Assembly: GCF_001426195.1 (NCBI RefSeq)
Contig: NZ_LMRS01000001.1
Span: forward strand, 746,501-810,500
Reading direction: 5' to 3'
Source of the DNA: Sphingomonas sp. Leaf339
GTDB lineage: Bacteria; Pseudomonadota; Alphaproteobacteria; Sphingomonadales; Sphingomonadaceae
DNA: 64,000 nt
Shown here: positions 27,889 through 36,510 of the stretch, piece after piece
Position numbering within the stretch: the first letter of the stretch is position 1
Layout: each line of letters begins with the position of its first letter
Program-made: the position numbers and the translations under genes
The notes under the pieces: model-generated
The model's database searches: none
Seen by the model: the letters and a program-made list of their open reading frames with translations, nothing else
What the model was told of the DNA's origin: nothing

Positions 27889-28755
27889 GTGACAAACCCG
27901 CTATCCTTCCAGCGCATGATCCTCACCCTCCACGATTACTGGAGCGATCATGGCTGCCTGATCCTGCAGCCCTACGACATGGAAATGGGCGCCGGCACCT
28001 TCCATCCGGCCACGACGCTACGCGCGCTCGGCCCCGATACGTGGAACGCCGCCTTCGTCCAGCCCTGCCGCCGCCCCACCGACGGCCGCTATGGCGAGAA
28101 TCCCAATCGGCTGCAGCATTACTATCAGTATCAGGTAATTCTGAAGCCCAGCCCGTCCAATCTGCAGGATTTGTACCTCGGCAGCCTAGCCGCGATCGGC
28201 GTGGACACGAACCTGCACGACATCCGTTTCGTCGAGGACGACTGGGAATCCCCCACGCTCGGCGCCTGGGGTCTCGGCTGGGAAGTCTGGTGCGACGGCA
28301 TGGAAGTGACGCAGTTCACCTATTTCCAGCAGATGGGCGGCTTCGACATGAAACCCGTCGCTGGTGAGCTGACCTACGGCCTCGAACGCCTCGCCATGTA
28401 CATTCAGGACGTCGACAATGTGTACGACCTGAAGTTCAACGACGCCGGCGTATCCTATGGCGACGTGTTTCTCGAAAACGAGAAACAGATGTCGAAATGG
28501 AATTTCGAGGTCGCCGACACCGACACCCTGTTCGACCAGTTTCGCAAATCTGCCGCCGAGTGCGAGAACTGCCTCGCCGCGGGGTTGCCCATCCCCGCCT
28601 ATGAACAGGCAATCAAGGCCAGCCACACCTTCAACCTGCTCCAGGCTCGCGGCGTCATCTCCGTCGCCGAACGCCAGGCCTATATCGGCCGCGTCCGCGA
28701 TCTGGCGAAGGGCGCCTGTGGCGCCTGGATGGAGAAGAACGGATGGGCGGCGTGA
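27889..28755 (+). CDS. glyQ: Glycine--tRNA ligase alpha subunit
   Basis: 288 residues from GTG 27889, which gives the usual eight to nine residues (TNPLSFQR) before [12 protein letters not shown] 27916 is the alternative and would trim them. Class II alpha subunit that binds glycine and ATP in the alpha2beta2 enzyme. Motifs: [42 protein letters not shown] and [25 protein letters not shown]. glyS follows after 244 bp that hold an inverted-repeat element. Confidence 0.97.
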   Translation: MTNPLSFQRMILTLHDYWSDHGCLILQPYDMEMGAGTFHPATTLRALGPDTWNAAFVQPCRRPTDGRYGENPNRLQHYYQYQVILKPSPSNLQDLYLGSLAAIGVDTNLHDIRFVEDDWESPTLGAWGLGWEVWCDGMEVTQFTYFQQMGGFDMKPVAGELTYGLERLAMYIQDVDNVYDLKFNDAGVSYGDVFLENEKQMSKWNFEVADTDTLFDQFRKSAAECENCLAAGLPIPAYEQAIKASHTFNLLQARGVISVAERQAYIGRVRDLAKGACGAWMEKNGWAA

Positions 28756-28772
28756 CGATGCTCGACTGGATG

Positions 28773-28977
28773 GAAGAAGGTTTGTCCGCGCGGAGACGCG
28801 GAGACGCGGAGGAAAAGGGGGCCGTAGCGCTCGCTGTTAGCTCGGCACTTTTGTCGCGTCCCCAGATCTACAGGGAGCGCCTGCGGGCGTCGAAGGAACA
28901 TCGGCCCCACCCACGGCCCAACCACTCAAATCTTCTTCTCCGCGTCTCCGCGTCTCCGCGCGAACAAACTCCTTCAT
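28773..28977. repeat. 205-bp element with long terminal inverted repeats between glyQ and glyS
   Basis: Left end ggaagaaggtttgtccgcg-cggagacgcggagacgcgga (28773-28810) and right end ccgcgtctccgcgtctccgc-gcgaacaaactcc (28940-28974) are near-perfect inverted repeats. Each includes two or three tandem cggagacg units. The 120-bp core is unrelated to either and codes for nothing evident. This looks like a small non-autonomous mobile or REP-type repeat. Both flanking genes are intact. Confidence 0.7.
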
Positions 28978-28999
28978 TCTTCTTCGGCCCCGAAAAACG

Positions 29000-31294
29000 A
29001 TGACCGACTTCCTCCTCGAACTCCGCTCCGAAGAAATCCCCGCGCGGATGCAGGACAAGGCGCGGGATGATTTCGCCCGCCTGTTTACCGCCGAACTGGC
29101 GAAGGCCGGCCTGTCCGCCGCCGCGATCGTCACCTACGCCACCCCCCGTCGTCTCGCGCTGATCGCCCGCGATCTGCCGCCTGAGACACTGGCCGTGTCC
29201 GAAGAGGTGAAGGGCCCGAAGACATCCGCCCCGCCACAGGCGCTCGACGGCTTCCTTCGCAAGACCGGCCTGACCCGTGAGCAGCTGGTCGAACGCGACG
29301 GCATCTTCTTCGCCATCACCGAAAAGCCCGGTCGCGCCACCGCATCGGTGCTGGCCGAGGCGATCCCCGCGATCATCCGCGCCTTTCCGTGGCCGAAATC
29401 GATGCGCTGGGGCGGCGCCTCCACCTCGACCGAGTCGCTCCGCTGGGTCCGCCCGCTGCACGGCATCGTCGCGCTGCTGGGTGAAACGATCGTGCCCATC
29501 GAGATCGCCGGCATCACCAGTTCGGCCATCACCTATGGCCACCGTTTCCATCACCCCGGCCCGATCACGATCGGATCGGCAGCGGACTATGTCGAAAAGC
29601 TGCGCGCCTGCCACGTCATCGTCGATCAGGCCGAACGCCAGTCGATCATCGCGCTCGGCGCCACGATGGCCGCTGCAAAGGCCGGGCTGACGCTGGTCCG
29701 TGACGAGGGCCTGTTGATCGAGAATGCCGGCCTGACCGAGTGGCCGGTGCCGTTGCTCGGCCGCTTCGACGAGCAGTTTCTCACCGTCCCGCCAGAAGTG
29801 ATCCAGCTCACCGCGCGCGTGAACCAGAAATACTTCGTCTGTCGCGATGCCGCGGGCAACCTCGCCAACGCCTTCGTCTGCACCGCCAACATCGACGCAC
29901 ATGACGACGGCGCCAAGATCGTCGAGGGCAACCGCAAGGTCCTCGCCGCCCGCCTCGCCGACGCCCGCTTCTTCTACGACACCGACCTGAAGATCCCGCT
30001 CGACGACCTGCGCCCCAAACTGGAAAAGATCGTCTTCCACGAACGGCTCGGCACCGTCGCCGACAAGGTAGATCGCGTCGCCAAGCTGGCCCGCTGGCTG
30101 GTGGAAGAGGGCATCGTTCGAGGATGGCCATCCCGCGTGCGGGGGCTAGGTGAGGGCCTTTCAGCAAACGGTGAGCCATCCGCCGCCGAGGGGGAAACCC
30201 TGGCCAGTCAAGCCGAACGCGCCGCCCGCCTCGCGAAGGCGGACTTGGTCACCGGCATGGTCGGCGAGTTCCCCGAGCTACAGGGGCTGATGGGCGGATA
30301 CTACGCCGCGGCTCAGGGTGAAGACCCCGCCGTCGCCGCCGCGATCCGCGATCATTACAAGCCGGTCGGGCAGGGCGACGACGTCCCGACCGATCCGGTC
30401 ACGGTCGCGGTATCACTGGCGGACAAGCTCGATACCGTCGCATCGTTCTTCGCGATCGGCGAACTGCCGACAGGCTCGAAGGACCCGTTCGCGTTGCGCC
30501 GGGCCGCGCTCGGCATCCTGCTGTTGATCGAACGCTCGTCGCTGCGCCTGCGGCTGCATCAGGCGTTCGACTTTGCTGTGGGTGAGGTCGCCCAGTCTTT
30601 CGGCTACACCGTCGCCATGCGGATCGGTGGTGATCTCGCCGCCGTTTTCGACAAGACTGCACGTGATTTCGCCAGCACGCGCGAATTGATCCAGAGCCTG
30701 CTGCACGACGAGCGGGTCGGCGTCCACGAAGACAACCCCGTGGTTGCCGCGTTCCTTGAATCCTCGAACCGCGCGACGCCCGCGTTGCTGTCGTTCTTCG
30801 CTGACCGGCTGAAGGTTCAGCAACGCGAAGCTGGCGTCCGCCACGACCTGATCGACGCCGTGTTTGCGCTCGGCGGCGAGGATGATCTCGTCCGCCTGCT
30901 TGCCCGCGTCCGCGCCTTGCAGGCGTTCGTCACGACCGAGGATGGCACCAACCTGCTCGCCGGGTACAAACGCGCAGCCAACATCCTGAAAAAGGAAAAC
31001 GTCACCTTCGATGAGGGCGACGGCGTGCTCTCCTACACCCCCGAACCGGCCGAGGCCGCGCTCCACGCCGCGCTCGACACCGCCGAACCCGCCGCCGCCA
31101 ATGCCGTCGCGCGCGAGGATTTCGAAGCCGCGATGGCCGCGCTTGCCACGCTGCGGGCGCCGATCGACGCGTTCTTCGACACCGTGACCGTCAACGACGC
31201 CGATCCCGCCAAACGCACCGCCCGCCTCGCGCTGCTTACCCGCGTCCGCGCTGCCGTCCACACCGTCGCGGACTTTTCGAAAATCGAGGGCTGA
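29000..31294 (+). CDS. glyS: Glycine--tRNA ligase beta subunit, with an in-frame insertion
   Basis: 764 residues, longer than the roughly 690 usual. Binds tRNA-Gly in the alpha2beta2 enzyme. Opens with FLLELRSEEIPARM and includes the HD-like region AERAARLAKADLVTGMVGEFPELQGLMGGYYA and the C-terminal anticodon domain. Residues 374-404 (30119-30211) are a foreign-looking segment (RGWPSRVRGLGEGLSANGEP onwards) between LARWLVEEGIV and AERAARLAKADL, which are normally close together. It contains a cccgc/gcggg hairpin, so it is probably a repeat insertion that kept the frame. Confidence 0.95.
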   Translation: MTDFLLELRSEEIPARMQDKARDDFARLFTAELAKAGLSAAAIVTYATPRRLALIARDLPPETLAVSEEVKGPKTSAPPQALDGFLRKTGLTREQLVERDGIFFAITEKPGRATASVLAEAIPAIIRAFPWPKSMRWGGASTSTESLRWVRPLHGIVALLGETIVPIEIAGITSSAITYGHRFHHPGPITIGSAADYVEKLRACHVIVDQAERQSIIALGATMAAAKAGLTLVRDEGLLIENAGLTEWPVPLLGRFDEQFLTVPPEVIQLTARVNQKYFVCRDAAGNLANAFVCTANIDAHDDGAKIVEGNRKVLAARLADARFFYDTDLKIPLDDLRPKLEKIVFHERLGTVADKVDRVAKLARWLVEEGIVRGWPSRVRGLGEGLSANGEPSAAEGETLASQAERAARLAKADLVTGMVGEFPELQGLMGGYYAAAQGEDPAVAAAIRDHYKPVGQGDDVPTDPVTVAVSLADKLDTVASFFAIGELPTGSKDPFALRRAALGILLLIERSSLRLRLHQAFDFAVGEVAQSFGYTVAMRIGGDLAAVFDKTARDFASTRELIQSLLHDERVGVHEDNPVVAAFLESSNRATPALLSFFADRLKVQQREAGVRHDLIDAVFALGGEDDLVRLLARVRALQAFVTTEDGTNLLAGYKRAANILKKENVTFDEGDGVLSYTPEPAEAALHAALDTAEPAAANAVAREDFEAAMAALATLRAPIDAFFDTVTVNDADPAKRTARLALLTRVRAAVHTVADFSKIEG
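30119..30211 (+). repeat. Repeat-like in-frame insertion within glyS
   Basis: 93 bp (31 codons) of sequence with small palindromes (atggccat; cccgc-gt-gcggg) and low-complexity GC-rich motifs like the intergenic repeats. It interrupts an otherwise conserved region of glyS without a stop. Confidence 0.55.
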
Positions 31295-31361
31295 CGACCG
31301 CGTTTAACTTGTTTAACAGGACGCCATGATCTTCCCTTCGGGGACCAGCGAGGAACCGGCC

Positions 31362-34025
31362 ATGACGCAGTATGTCTATCGATTCGGCGGCGGTGTTTCG
31401 GACGGCGGTTCGGGCGACCGCAACCTGCTCGGCGGCAAGGGCGCGAACCTGGCGGAAATGGCGTCGATCGGCCTGCCGGTGCCCCCCGGCTTCACCATCT
31501 CGACCGATTTCTGCGCGGTCTATTACGATGAGGGCGGCAATTTCCCGCAAGGGTTGCGCGACGAGGTCGCCACCGGCATCGCCCATATCGAGGGCGTTAC
31601 CGGCAAAACGTTCGGCAATGCCGCCGACCCCCTGCTCGTTTCGGTCCGCAGCGGCGCGCGGGCCTCGATGCCCGGCATGATGGACACCGTCCTCAACCTC
31701 GGCCTCAACGACGAAACCGTCGAGGGACTTGCCGCGACATCGGGCGATGCGCGGTTTGCGTGGGATAGCTATCGTCGCTTCATCCAGATGTACGCCGACG
31801 TGGTCCTCGAACTCGATCACGGCGCGTTCGAGGAAGCGCTGGAGATCGCCAAGGAAGATCAGGGATTCACCCTCGACACCGAACTTAGCGCCGACGATCT
31901 CCGCGCGCTGGTCGCCGAATACAAAGCGCTGGTCGAGAAGCAGTGGAACAAGCCCTTCCCGCAGGACGTCCACGACCAGCTTTGGGGCGCGGTCGGCGCG
32001 GTGTTCGGATCGTGGCAGTCGGAACGCGCCAAGGTTTATCGCCGGCTGAACGACATTCCCGCCGCCTGGGGCACCGCCGTCAATATCCAGGCGATGGTCT
32101 TCGGCAATATGGGCGAAACCTCGGCCACCGGCGTCGCTTTCACCCGCGATCCGTCAAAGGGCGACCGCGCCTATTACGGCGAATTCCTGATCAACGCGCA
32201 GGGTGAGGACGTCGTCGCCGGCATCCGCACCCCGCAATATCTGACGAAGACCGCGCGCGAGGAAGCCGGCGCCAAGCCCGCCTCGATGGAAGAGGCGATG
32301 CCAGAGGTCTATGCCGAGCTGGCATCGGTCTTCGACACGCTCGAAACCCATTACCGCGACATGCAGGACATCGAGTTCACGGTCGAGCGCACGAAACTCT
32401 GGATGCTCCAAACTCGCAGCGGCAAGCGCACCGCCAAGGCCGCGCTGAAGATCGCGGTCGACATGGCGAACGAAGGCCTGATCACGCATGAGGAAGCTAT
32501 CCTGCGCGTCGAACCGATGGCGCTCGACCAGCTTCTCCACCCTACGCTCGACCCGAACGCGCATCGCGACGTCATCGCCAAGGGGCTTCCCGCCTCCCCC
32601 GGTGCCGCATCCGGCGCCGCGGTGTTCGATGCCGACACGGCCGAACGCTGGGCGGCCGACGGCAAGGCGGTGATCCTGATCCGCACCGAAACCAGCCCCG
32701 AGGACATCCACGGCATGCACGCCGCTAAGGGCATCCTGACCGCGCGCGGCGGCATGACCAGCCACGCCGCCGTCGTCGCGCGGGGCATGGGGCGCCCCTG
32801 CGTCTCCGGCGCCGGCGGCATCTCGATCTCCGCCAAGGACAAGGTGATGCGTGTCGCCGGGCGCGAGATTCGCGAAGGCGATACGCTGACGCTCGACGGC
32901 ACCACGGGTGAGGTGATGGCCGGCTCGGTCGCCACCGTGCAGCCGGAGCTTGCCGGCGATTTCGGCACGCTGATGGTGTGGGCCGACGAGGTCCGCCGGC
33001 TGAAGGTGCGCGCCAACGCTGAAACCCCGCTCGACTGCCGCACCGCGCGCGAATTCGGCGCGGAGGGCGTTGGCCTCTGCCGCACCGAGCATATGTTCTT
33101 CGACGCCGCCCGCATCACTGCGGTCCGCCAGATGATCCTCGCCACCGACGAGAAGGGCCGCCGTGTCGCGCTCGACAAGCTGCTGCCGGCCCAGCGCAGC
33201 GACTTTGCGGAAATCTTCGAGGTAATGGCCGGCCTGCCCGTCACCGTCCGCCTGCTCGATCCGCCGCTGCACGAATTCCTGCCGCACGAGGAGAACGAGT
33301 TCGAGGAGGTGGCTCAGGCCGCCGGCATCGATATCGACACGCTGAAGCGCCGCGCCGCCGAGCTGCACGAATTCAACCCGATGCTCGGCCATCGCGGTTG
33401 CCGGCTGGGCGTCACCTATCCCGAAATCTACGAGATGCAGGCCCGCGCCATCTTCGAGGCCGCGATCGACGTCGCCGAAAAGAGCGGCACCGCGCCGATC
33501 CCCGAAGTCATGATCCCGCTCGTTGCCACCAAGCGTGAGCTCGATCTGATGAAGGCCGTCGTCGACAAGGCTGCCAAGGCGGTGTTCGAGGAACGCGGCC
33601 GGACGATCGAATATCTCGTCGGCACGATGATCGAACTTCCCCGCGCCGCGCTGAAGGCCGGCGAGATCGCGGAGTCGGGGGAATTCTTCTCGTTCGGGAC
33701 CAACGACCTGACCCAGACGACGCTCGGCGTCAGCCGCGATGACGCCGCCCGCTTCCTGGGCGCCTATGTCGAACAGGGCATCTACGCCAAGGACCCGTTC
33801 GTCAGCATCGATGTCGAGGGGGTCGGCGAGCTGATCGAACTGGCCGCCGAGCGCGGCCGCAAGACACGACCCGATATCAAGCTGGGCATTTGCGGCGAGC
33901 ATGGCGGCGATCCCGCCAGCATTGCATTCTGCGAGAAGATCGGCCTCGATTACGTTTCGGCCTCACCCTACCGCGTACCGATCGCCCGGCTCGCCGCGGC
34001 GCAGGCGGCGCTTCGGGCGCGCTAA
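31362..34025 (+). CDS. ppdK: Pyruvate, phosphate dikinase
   Basis: 887 residues from ATG 31362 (GAGGAA upstream); an in-frame ATG at 31326 lacks one. It interconverts pyruvate + ATP + Pi with PEP + AMP + PPi. N-terminal nucleotide-binding domain (LGGKGANLAEMASIGLPVPPGF), swivelling domain with phosphohistidine H468 in GGMTSHAAVVARGMG, and C-terminal PEP barrel with GLCRTEHMFF, FGTNDLTQTTLG and CGEHGGDP. Follows glyS; likely its own promoter. Confidence 0.97.
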   Translation: MTQYVYRFGGGVSDGGSGDRNLLGGKGANLAEMASIGLPVPPGFTISTDFCAVYYDEGGNFPQGLRDEVATGIAHIEGVTGKTFGNAADPLLVSVRSGARASMPGMMDTVLNLGLNDETVEGLAATSGDARFAWDSYRRFIQMYADVVLELDHGAFEEALEIAKEDQGFTLDTELSADDLRALVAEYKALVEKQWNKPFPQDVHDQLWGAVGAVFGSWQSERAKVYRRLNDIPAAWGTAVNIQAMVFGNMGETSATGVAFTRDPSKGDRAYYGEFLINAQGEDVVAGIRTPQYLTKTAREEAGAKPASMEEAMPEVYAELASVFDTLETHYRDMQDIEFTVERTKLWMLQTRSGKRTAKAALKIAVDMANEGLITHEEAILRVEPMALDQLLHPTLDPNAHRDVIAKGLPASPGAASGAAVFDADTAERWAADGKAVILIRTETSPEDIHGMHAAKGILTARGGMTSHAAVVARGMGRPCVSGAGGISISAKDKVMRVAGREIREGDTLTLDGTTGEVMAGSVATVQPELAGDFGTLMVWADEVRRLKVRANAETPLDCRTAREFGAEGVGLCRTEHMFFDAARITAVRQMILATDEKGRRVALDKLLPAQRSDFAEIFEVMAGLPVTVRLLDPPLHEFLPHEENEFEEVAQAAGIDIDTLKRRAAELHEFNPMLGHRGCRLGVTYPEIYEMQARAIFEAAIDVAEKSGTAPIPEVMIPLVATKRELDLMKAVVDKAAKAVFEERGRTIEYLVGTMIELPRAALKAGEIAESGEFFSFGTNDLTQTTLGVSRDDAARFLGAYVEQGIYAKDPFVSIDVEGVGELIELAAERGRKTRPDIKLGICGEHGGDPASIAFCEKIGLDYVSASPYRVPIARLAAAQAALRAR

Positions 34026-34033
34026 ACGTCATG

Positions 34034-34063
34034 GTCCGTCGCCCCGGTGCAGGGGCGACGGAC
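34034..34063. terminator. Terminator-like hairpin after ppdK
   Basis: Perfect 12-bp stem gtccgtcgcccc / ggggcgacggac with a 6-nt loop, between convergent ppdK and the coiled-coil membrane protein gene. There is no T-tract on either side. Confidence 0.55.
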
Positions 34064-34070
34064 TAGCATA

Positions 34071-34475
34071 TCACCCCACGGTTGTACGGTCGCCCCAATC
34101 GAACCAGCCACGGCGACCGTCGCTGGGATACGCCGGCCGTGCCGACGACGCGGCGAATGGGCGTGAGCTTGTGGCGTCCACGGGTCGCATCGCCACCGTC
34201 TCGGTACGCGTACCGACCGCCAGATCGCGCTCGACCACCGGCGCCTCGCGAAGCTGCTCGGCCTCTACGAACCGTCGATCGGCCTCCAGCGCCCGCTTGT
34301 CGGCTATGGCGATCCGGTCGTCCGCGTCCTTGCGCGCCGCGGCATGCGCCTCTCGCTCGGCGGAATAGCGTTCCTTCCACTTGCGCCCGCCGGGGTGGCT
34401 GGCCAGGCCCAATAACCAGCCGGCGATCAGCGCCAGCGCCAGCACCGCAAATTGCGTCGGGGTCGAAAACAACAT
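34071..34475 (-). CDS. Membrane-anchored coiled-coil protein, unknown function
   Basis: 134 residues, ATG 34475 with AGGAGG 6 nt upstream. One N-terminal TM helix (FAVLALALIAGWLLGLA), then a charged helix rich in Ala/Arg/Glu (about 30-85, predicted coiled coil), and a Pro/Ser/Arg tail containing WFDWGDRTTVG. It sits directly downstream of tadC on the same strand (56 bp), so it may be expressed with the Tad genes. Family not recognised. Confidence 0.7.
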   Translation of the reverse strand: MLFSTPTQFAVLALALIAGWLLGLASHPGGRKWKERYSAEREAHAAARKDADDRIAIADKRALEADRRFVEAEQLREAPVVERDLAVGTRTETVAMRPVDATSSRPFAASSARPAYPSDGRRGWFDWGDRTTVG

Positions 34476-34531
34476 CGCATCCTCCTGTTACGCAAGGTCA
34501 ACGATCCGTCCCGACGCTTGGTTTCAGCGGC

Positions 34532-35527
34532 TTAGTTGCCGCTTAGCAGCGCATCCTTGATCGAACAGGCCGCCGGTCCCAGGATCACGACAAACAACAC
34601 CGGCAGGATGAAACAGATCAGCGGCACCGTCATGATCGCCGGCAGCCGCGCCGCCTTTTCCTCCGCTCGCATCATCCGCTCGTTGCGGAATTCCGACGAC
34701 AGGACCCGCAGCGCAGAGGCGAGGGGCGTGCCGTATTTCTCGGTCTGCACCATCGTCGTCGTCACGCCCTTCACCGCCTCCAGCGCGACCCGTGTGGCCA
34801 AGTTCTCGAACGCCTGTCGCCGATCGGTCAGGAACCCCAGTTCGATCGCGGTCAGCGTGAATTCCTCGCCCAGTTCGGGATAGGCCCGCCCCAGTTCGCG
34901 CGCCACGCGGTGGAATGCCGCATCCACCGTCAACCCCGCTTCGGCACAGATCACCAGCAGGTCGAGTGCGTCCGGCAACCCTTTCCGGATCGCATCGGAC
35001 CGCTTGGCGATCCGGTTCTTCAGGAAGATATCGGGCGCCTTGTACGACAGGATCAGCGTCCCCGCGACCAGCGCGTATTTCTTCATCGGCGACCATTCGA
35101 CGAACCCATCGGTCGCATAGACCCAGAAGCCGATGATACCGCCCAGCACGATCGGCATCGCCAGCCGGCCAAAGATCACCGCGACGGCCCATTCCTTTGA
35201 CCGGATGCCAGCCTGCAACAGCTTCAGTTGCGCGTCCTTAATCTGGCTTTCCTGCAGCATCTTCATCGATCCCAGCAGCGATCGCAGCCGGTCGGTGGTC
35301 TCGTTGCGCTGCACCAGCTTGGCGCGTCGCTTGGTCGATGCGGTGATGCCGGCCTTCAACTGTTCACGCCGGTCGTTCAGCGCCTTCACGCGCTTGGCCA
35401 TCGGATTGCGCACGGTCGTGGCGGCATAGATCGCCACCATCACCGCGAACGCCGCGACGCCCGACAGGATCGTCGCAACCCAGATCACATCGACGCCCAG
35501 CAGCGTCGGTCCGGCGGTCTCGCCCAT
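34532..35527 (-). CDS. tadC: Tad pilus inner-membrane platform protein TadC (T2SSF domain)
   Basis: 331 residues. GspF/T2SSF-type inner-membrane platform protein of the Flp pilus machine. N-terminal TM helix, a cytoplasmic region with RRAKLVQRNETTDRLRSLLGSM, two middle TM helices, the T2SSF domain LPDALDLLVICAEAGLTVDAAFHRVARELG and a C-terminal TM (VPLICFILPVLFVVILG). Starts 13 bp after tadB. Confidence 0.92.
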   Translation of the reverse strand: MGETAGPTLLGVDVIWVATILSGVAAFAVMVAIYAATTVRNPMAKRVKALNDRREQLKAGITASTKRRAKLVQRNETTDRLRSLLGSMKMLQESQIKDAQLKLLQAGIRSKEWAVAVIFGRLAMPIVLGGIIGFWVYATDGFVEWSPMKKYALVAGTLILSYKAPDIFLKNRIAKRSDAIRKGLPDALDLLVICAEAGLTVDAAFHRVARELGRAYPELGEEFTLTAIELGFLTDRRQAFENLATRVALEAVKGVTTTMVQTEKYGTPLASALRVLSSEFRNERMMRAEEKAARLPAIMTVPLICFILPVLFVVILGPAACSIKDALLSGN

Positions 35528-35540
35528 CAGCCGTAGTTCC

Positions 35541-36503
35541 TCAAATCTCGAAACTGATCATCTTGGACATGATGAACGCGCCGATGCTCATCCACATCAT
35601 GCCGCCCATACCCGTCACCATCAGGCGCTCGTCGACGAAGAACTTGCCGATATACAACGGGTTGATGAACCAGATCAGCCCGAACACGATGAACGGCAAC
35701 GACCCGATGATATAGGCGGACGCCTTGGATTCGGACGACATTGCCCGAATCTTCAGCTTCATCTGCGCGCGCTTGCGCAGCACATCGGCCAGATTGGCGA
35801 GCGTCTCGGCCAGATTGCCGCCCGTCTCGCGCTGGATGGCGATGGTGATGACGAAGAACTGGAACTCGGGCGTGCCCAGCCGATCGGCGGTTTCCTGCAA
35901 CGCCGCGTCCATCGTGCGGCCGATCTTCATCTTGTCGGCGATGGCACGAAATTCCTCGCCGATCGCGCCGTCCACCTCGGCCCCGACGACGCCGATCGTC
36001 TCGCTGATTGGTAGCCCGGATCTGAGGCCACGGACCAGCAGCTCGATCGCATCGGGGAACCGGGTGGTGAACTTGCCGACCCGCCGTTTGATGACCTTGC
36101 CCACCACCATATGCGGCAGGCCGGCGCCGATCGCGAGCGCCATCATCAGCGCCATCAACACCGGCAATCCCCGTAACACGGTCAGCAGCAGCACGACGAC
36201 CATCAGGCCAGCGGTCGCCATGCCATACTGGCCGACCGTCCAGTCCTTGCCGGTCATCGCCAGCCGCTTGGCCAACAACGCGCGGTTAGGCAGGATGCGG
36301 CCGAATGCGATATCCATCTTGGTATCGCGCGTGGCGGAGATGCCGCGTGTTTGTCCCGTCACGATCACGTCGGCGGCGTGGCGATTGCGTAGCCCGGCCA
36401 GCCGCCGCGCCTGGATGCGCGACGTCGATGGGCCCGAAAAGGCCATGACGCCGATGACCAGCACCAGCGAACAACCCAGCATCATCAGGATGATCGGCAG
36501 CAT
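35541..36503 (-). CDS. tadB: Tad pilus inner-membrane platform protein TadB (T2SSF domain)
   Basis: 320 residues; four TM segments and the T2SSF domain with RFPDAIELLVRGLRSGLPISETIGVV followed by EGxL-like NLAETLANLADVLRKRAQMK. TadB and TadC usually form a heterodimer that works on the CpaF ATPase. Here the gene starts 7 bp after cpaE with no cpaF between them. Confidence 0.93.
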   Translation of the reverse strand: MLPIILMMLGCSLVLVIGVMAFSGPSTSRIQARRLAGLRNRHAADVIVTGQTRGISATRDTKMDIAFGRILPNRALLAKRLAMTGKDWTVGQYGMATAGLMVVVLLLTVLRGLPVLMALMMALAIGAGLPHMVVGKVIKRRVGKFTTRFPDAIELLVRGLRSGLPISETIGVVGAEVDGAIGEEFRAIADKMKIGRTMDAALQETADRLGTPEFQFFVITIAIQRETGGNLAETLANLADVLRKRAQMKLKIRAMSSESKASAYIIGSLPFIVFGLIWFINPLYIGKFFVDERLMVTGMGGMMWMSIGAFIMSKMISFEI

Positions 36504-36510
36504 CGCGCGC

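Noticed and set aside
30119-30211. Intein or intron in glyS
   Set aside because: Only 93 bp and in frame; too short for an intein and with no splice features. Repeat insertion is the simpler explanation.
32154-33902. 582-residue open frame on the minus strand opposite ppdK
   Set aside because: It is the codon shadow of ppdK: no family motifs, His/Asp/Gly/Ala bias typical of an antisense frame in high-GC DNA, while ppdK has complete motifs.
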